The notes under the pieces: generated by a model
What the model was told of the DNA's origin: nothing
The model's database searches: none
The model's input: only the letters and a program-made list of their open reading frames with translations
Shown here: in pieces, positions 6,288-6,584 of the stretch
Layout: every line of letters starts with the position of its first letter
Position numbering within the stretch: the first letter of the stretch is position 1
DNA from: Acetobacteraceae bacterium
GTDB lineage: Bacteria; Pseudomonadota; Alphaproteobacteria; Acetobacterales; Acetobacteraceae
NCBI GenBank assembly: GCA_027311485.1
Contig: DAICYU010000240.1
Span: forward strand, 1 to 6,584
Direction: 5' to 3'
Length of the DNA stretch: 6,584 nucleotides
Program-made: the position numbers and the translations under genes

Positions 6288-6584
6288 ATGTCCAATATGG
6301 CACGAGCGGGCCGTACCCGCCGGCTGAAGCGTATTCAGACCACCAGTCTGATCTTTATCATCTGCGTTGTCAACTATATGGACCGGGGCACCTTGTCGGT
6401 CGCCAACCCGCTGATCCGCAATGAGCTGGGTTTGTCTGTAGCTGAAATGGGCATATTGCTGTCGGCATTCCTCTGGCCCTATGCCATTACCCTGCTGCTG
6501 GCGGGTGCCATTGTCGACCGCGGCAAGCCGCGGCGCGTGTTGGTCATCTCGCTTATTGTCTGGTCGGTGGCTCAGGCCATGGCT
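6288..6584 (+). CDS. MFS transporter, anion:cation symporter-like (5' part only)
   Basis: The first 99 codons of an inner-membrane transporter; the gene continues past the right edge. A basic cytoplasmic start (residues 5-15, rich in Arg and Lys) precedes membrane segment 1 (about 18-35, LIFIICVVNYMDRG). Segment 2 lies at about 53-75 (MGILLSAFLWPYAITLLLAG), and segment 3 begins at about 84 (VLVISLIVWSVAQAMA). GAIVDRGKPRRV (about 74-85) between segments 2 and 3 is the MFS loop motif with Asp-Arg and a basic pair. The NYMDR...LSVANP opening with ELGLS resembles the ACS subfamily, which includes D-galactonate, glucarate and related organic-acid/H+ symporters in E. coli and relatives; substrate cannot be fixed from this fragment. 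It follows the DUF2325 gene on the same strand after 213 bp and probably has its own promoter. Confidence 0.88.
   Translation, partial: MSNMARAGRTRRLKRIQTTSLIFIICVVNYMDRGTLSVANPLIRNELGLSVAEMGILLSAFLWPYAITLLLAGAIVDRGKPRRVLVISLIVWSVAQAMA

Overview
The window is GC-rich (roughly 60% by eye). Its protein sequences look proteobacterial, most like Betaproteobacteria of the order Burkholderiales (Alcaligenaceae/Bordetella-Achromobacter type). That placement is inferred from the style of the aldehyde dehydrogenases and of the DUF2325 protein; there is no rRNA or phylogenetic marker here.

Layout. The left two thirds is read on the minus strand. From its upstream end it holds: (a) a heavily decayed aldehyde dehydrogenase (ALDH) pseudogene of the phenylacetaldehyde/ALDH2-like type (3486-4709); (b) a short intact TrmO/TsaA-type SAM-dependent methyltransferase (2926-3381); (c) a second ALDH pseudogene, of the betaine-aldehyde-dehydrogenase-like type (1397-2840); and (d) an intact gabD-like succinate-semialdehyde dehydrogenase that runs off the left edge (1-1240). 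The right third is read on the plus strand: an intact 420-residue DUF2325 protein (4812-6074), then the first 99 codons of an MFS anion:cation-symporter-like transporter (6288 to the right edge).

How the parts relate. The three ALDHs belong to different subfamilies, so they are not recent tandem copies. Two are dead, with nonsense codons, frameshifts and internal deletions, while gabD and the methyltransferase remain open. gabD has its own promoter-like sequence and a strong ribosome binding site, so it does not depend on the dead genes upstream. The DUF2325 gene is divergent from the ALDH block and the MFS gene follows it on the same strand. A 213-bp gap containing a nested dyad separates those two, which suggests separate transcription units.

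I see no CRISPR array, transposase, tRNA or rRNA. I do not find a clearly new multi-gene system. The most unusual points are the selective decay of two of the three ALDHs around an intact methyltransferase, the repeat/inverted-repeat architecture in front of gabD, the His/Cys-rich DUF2325 protein, and the nested dyad between DUF2325 and the MFS gene.
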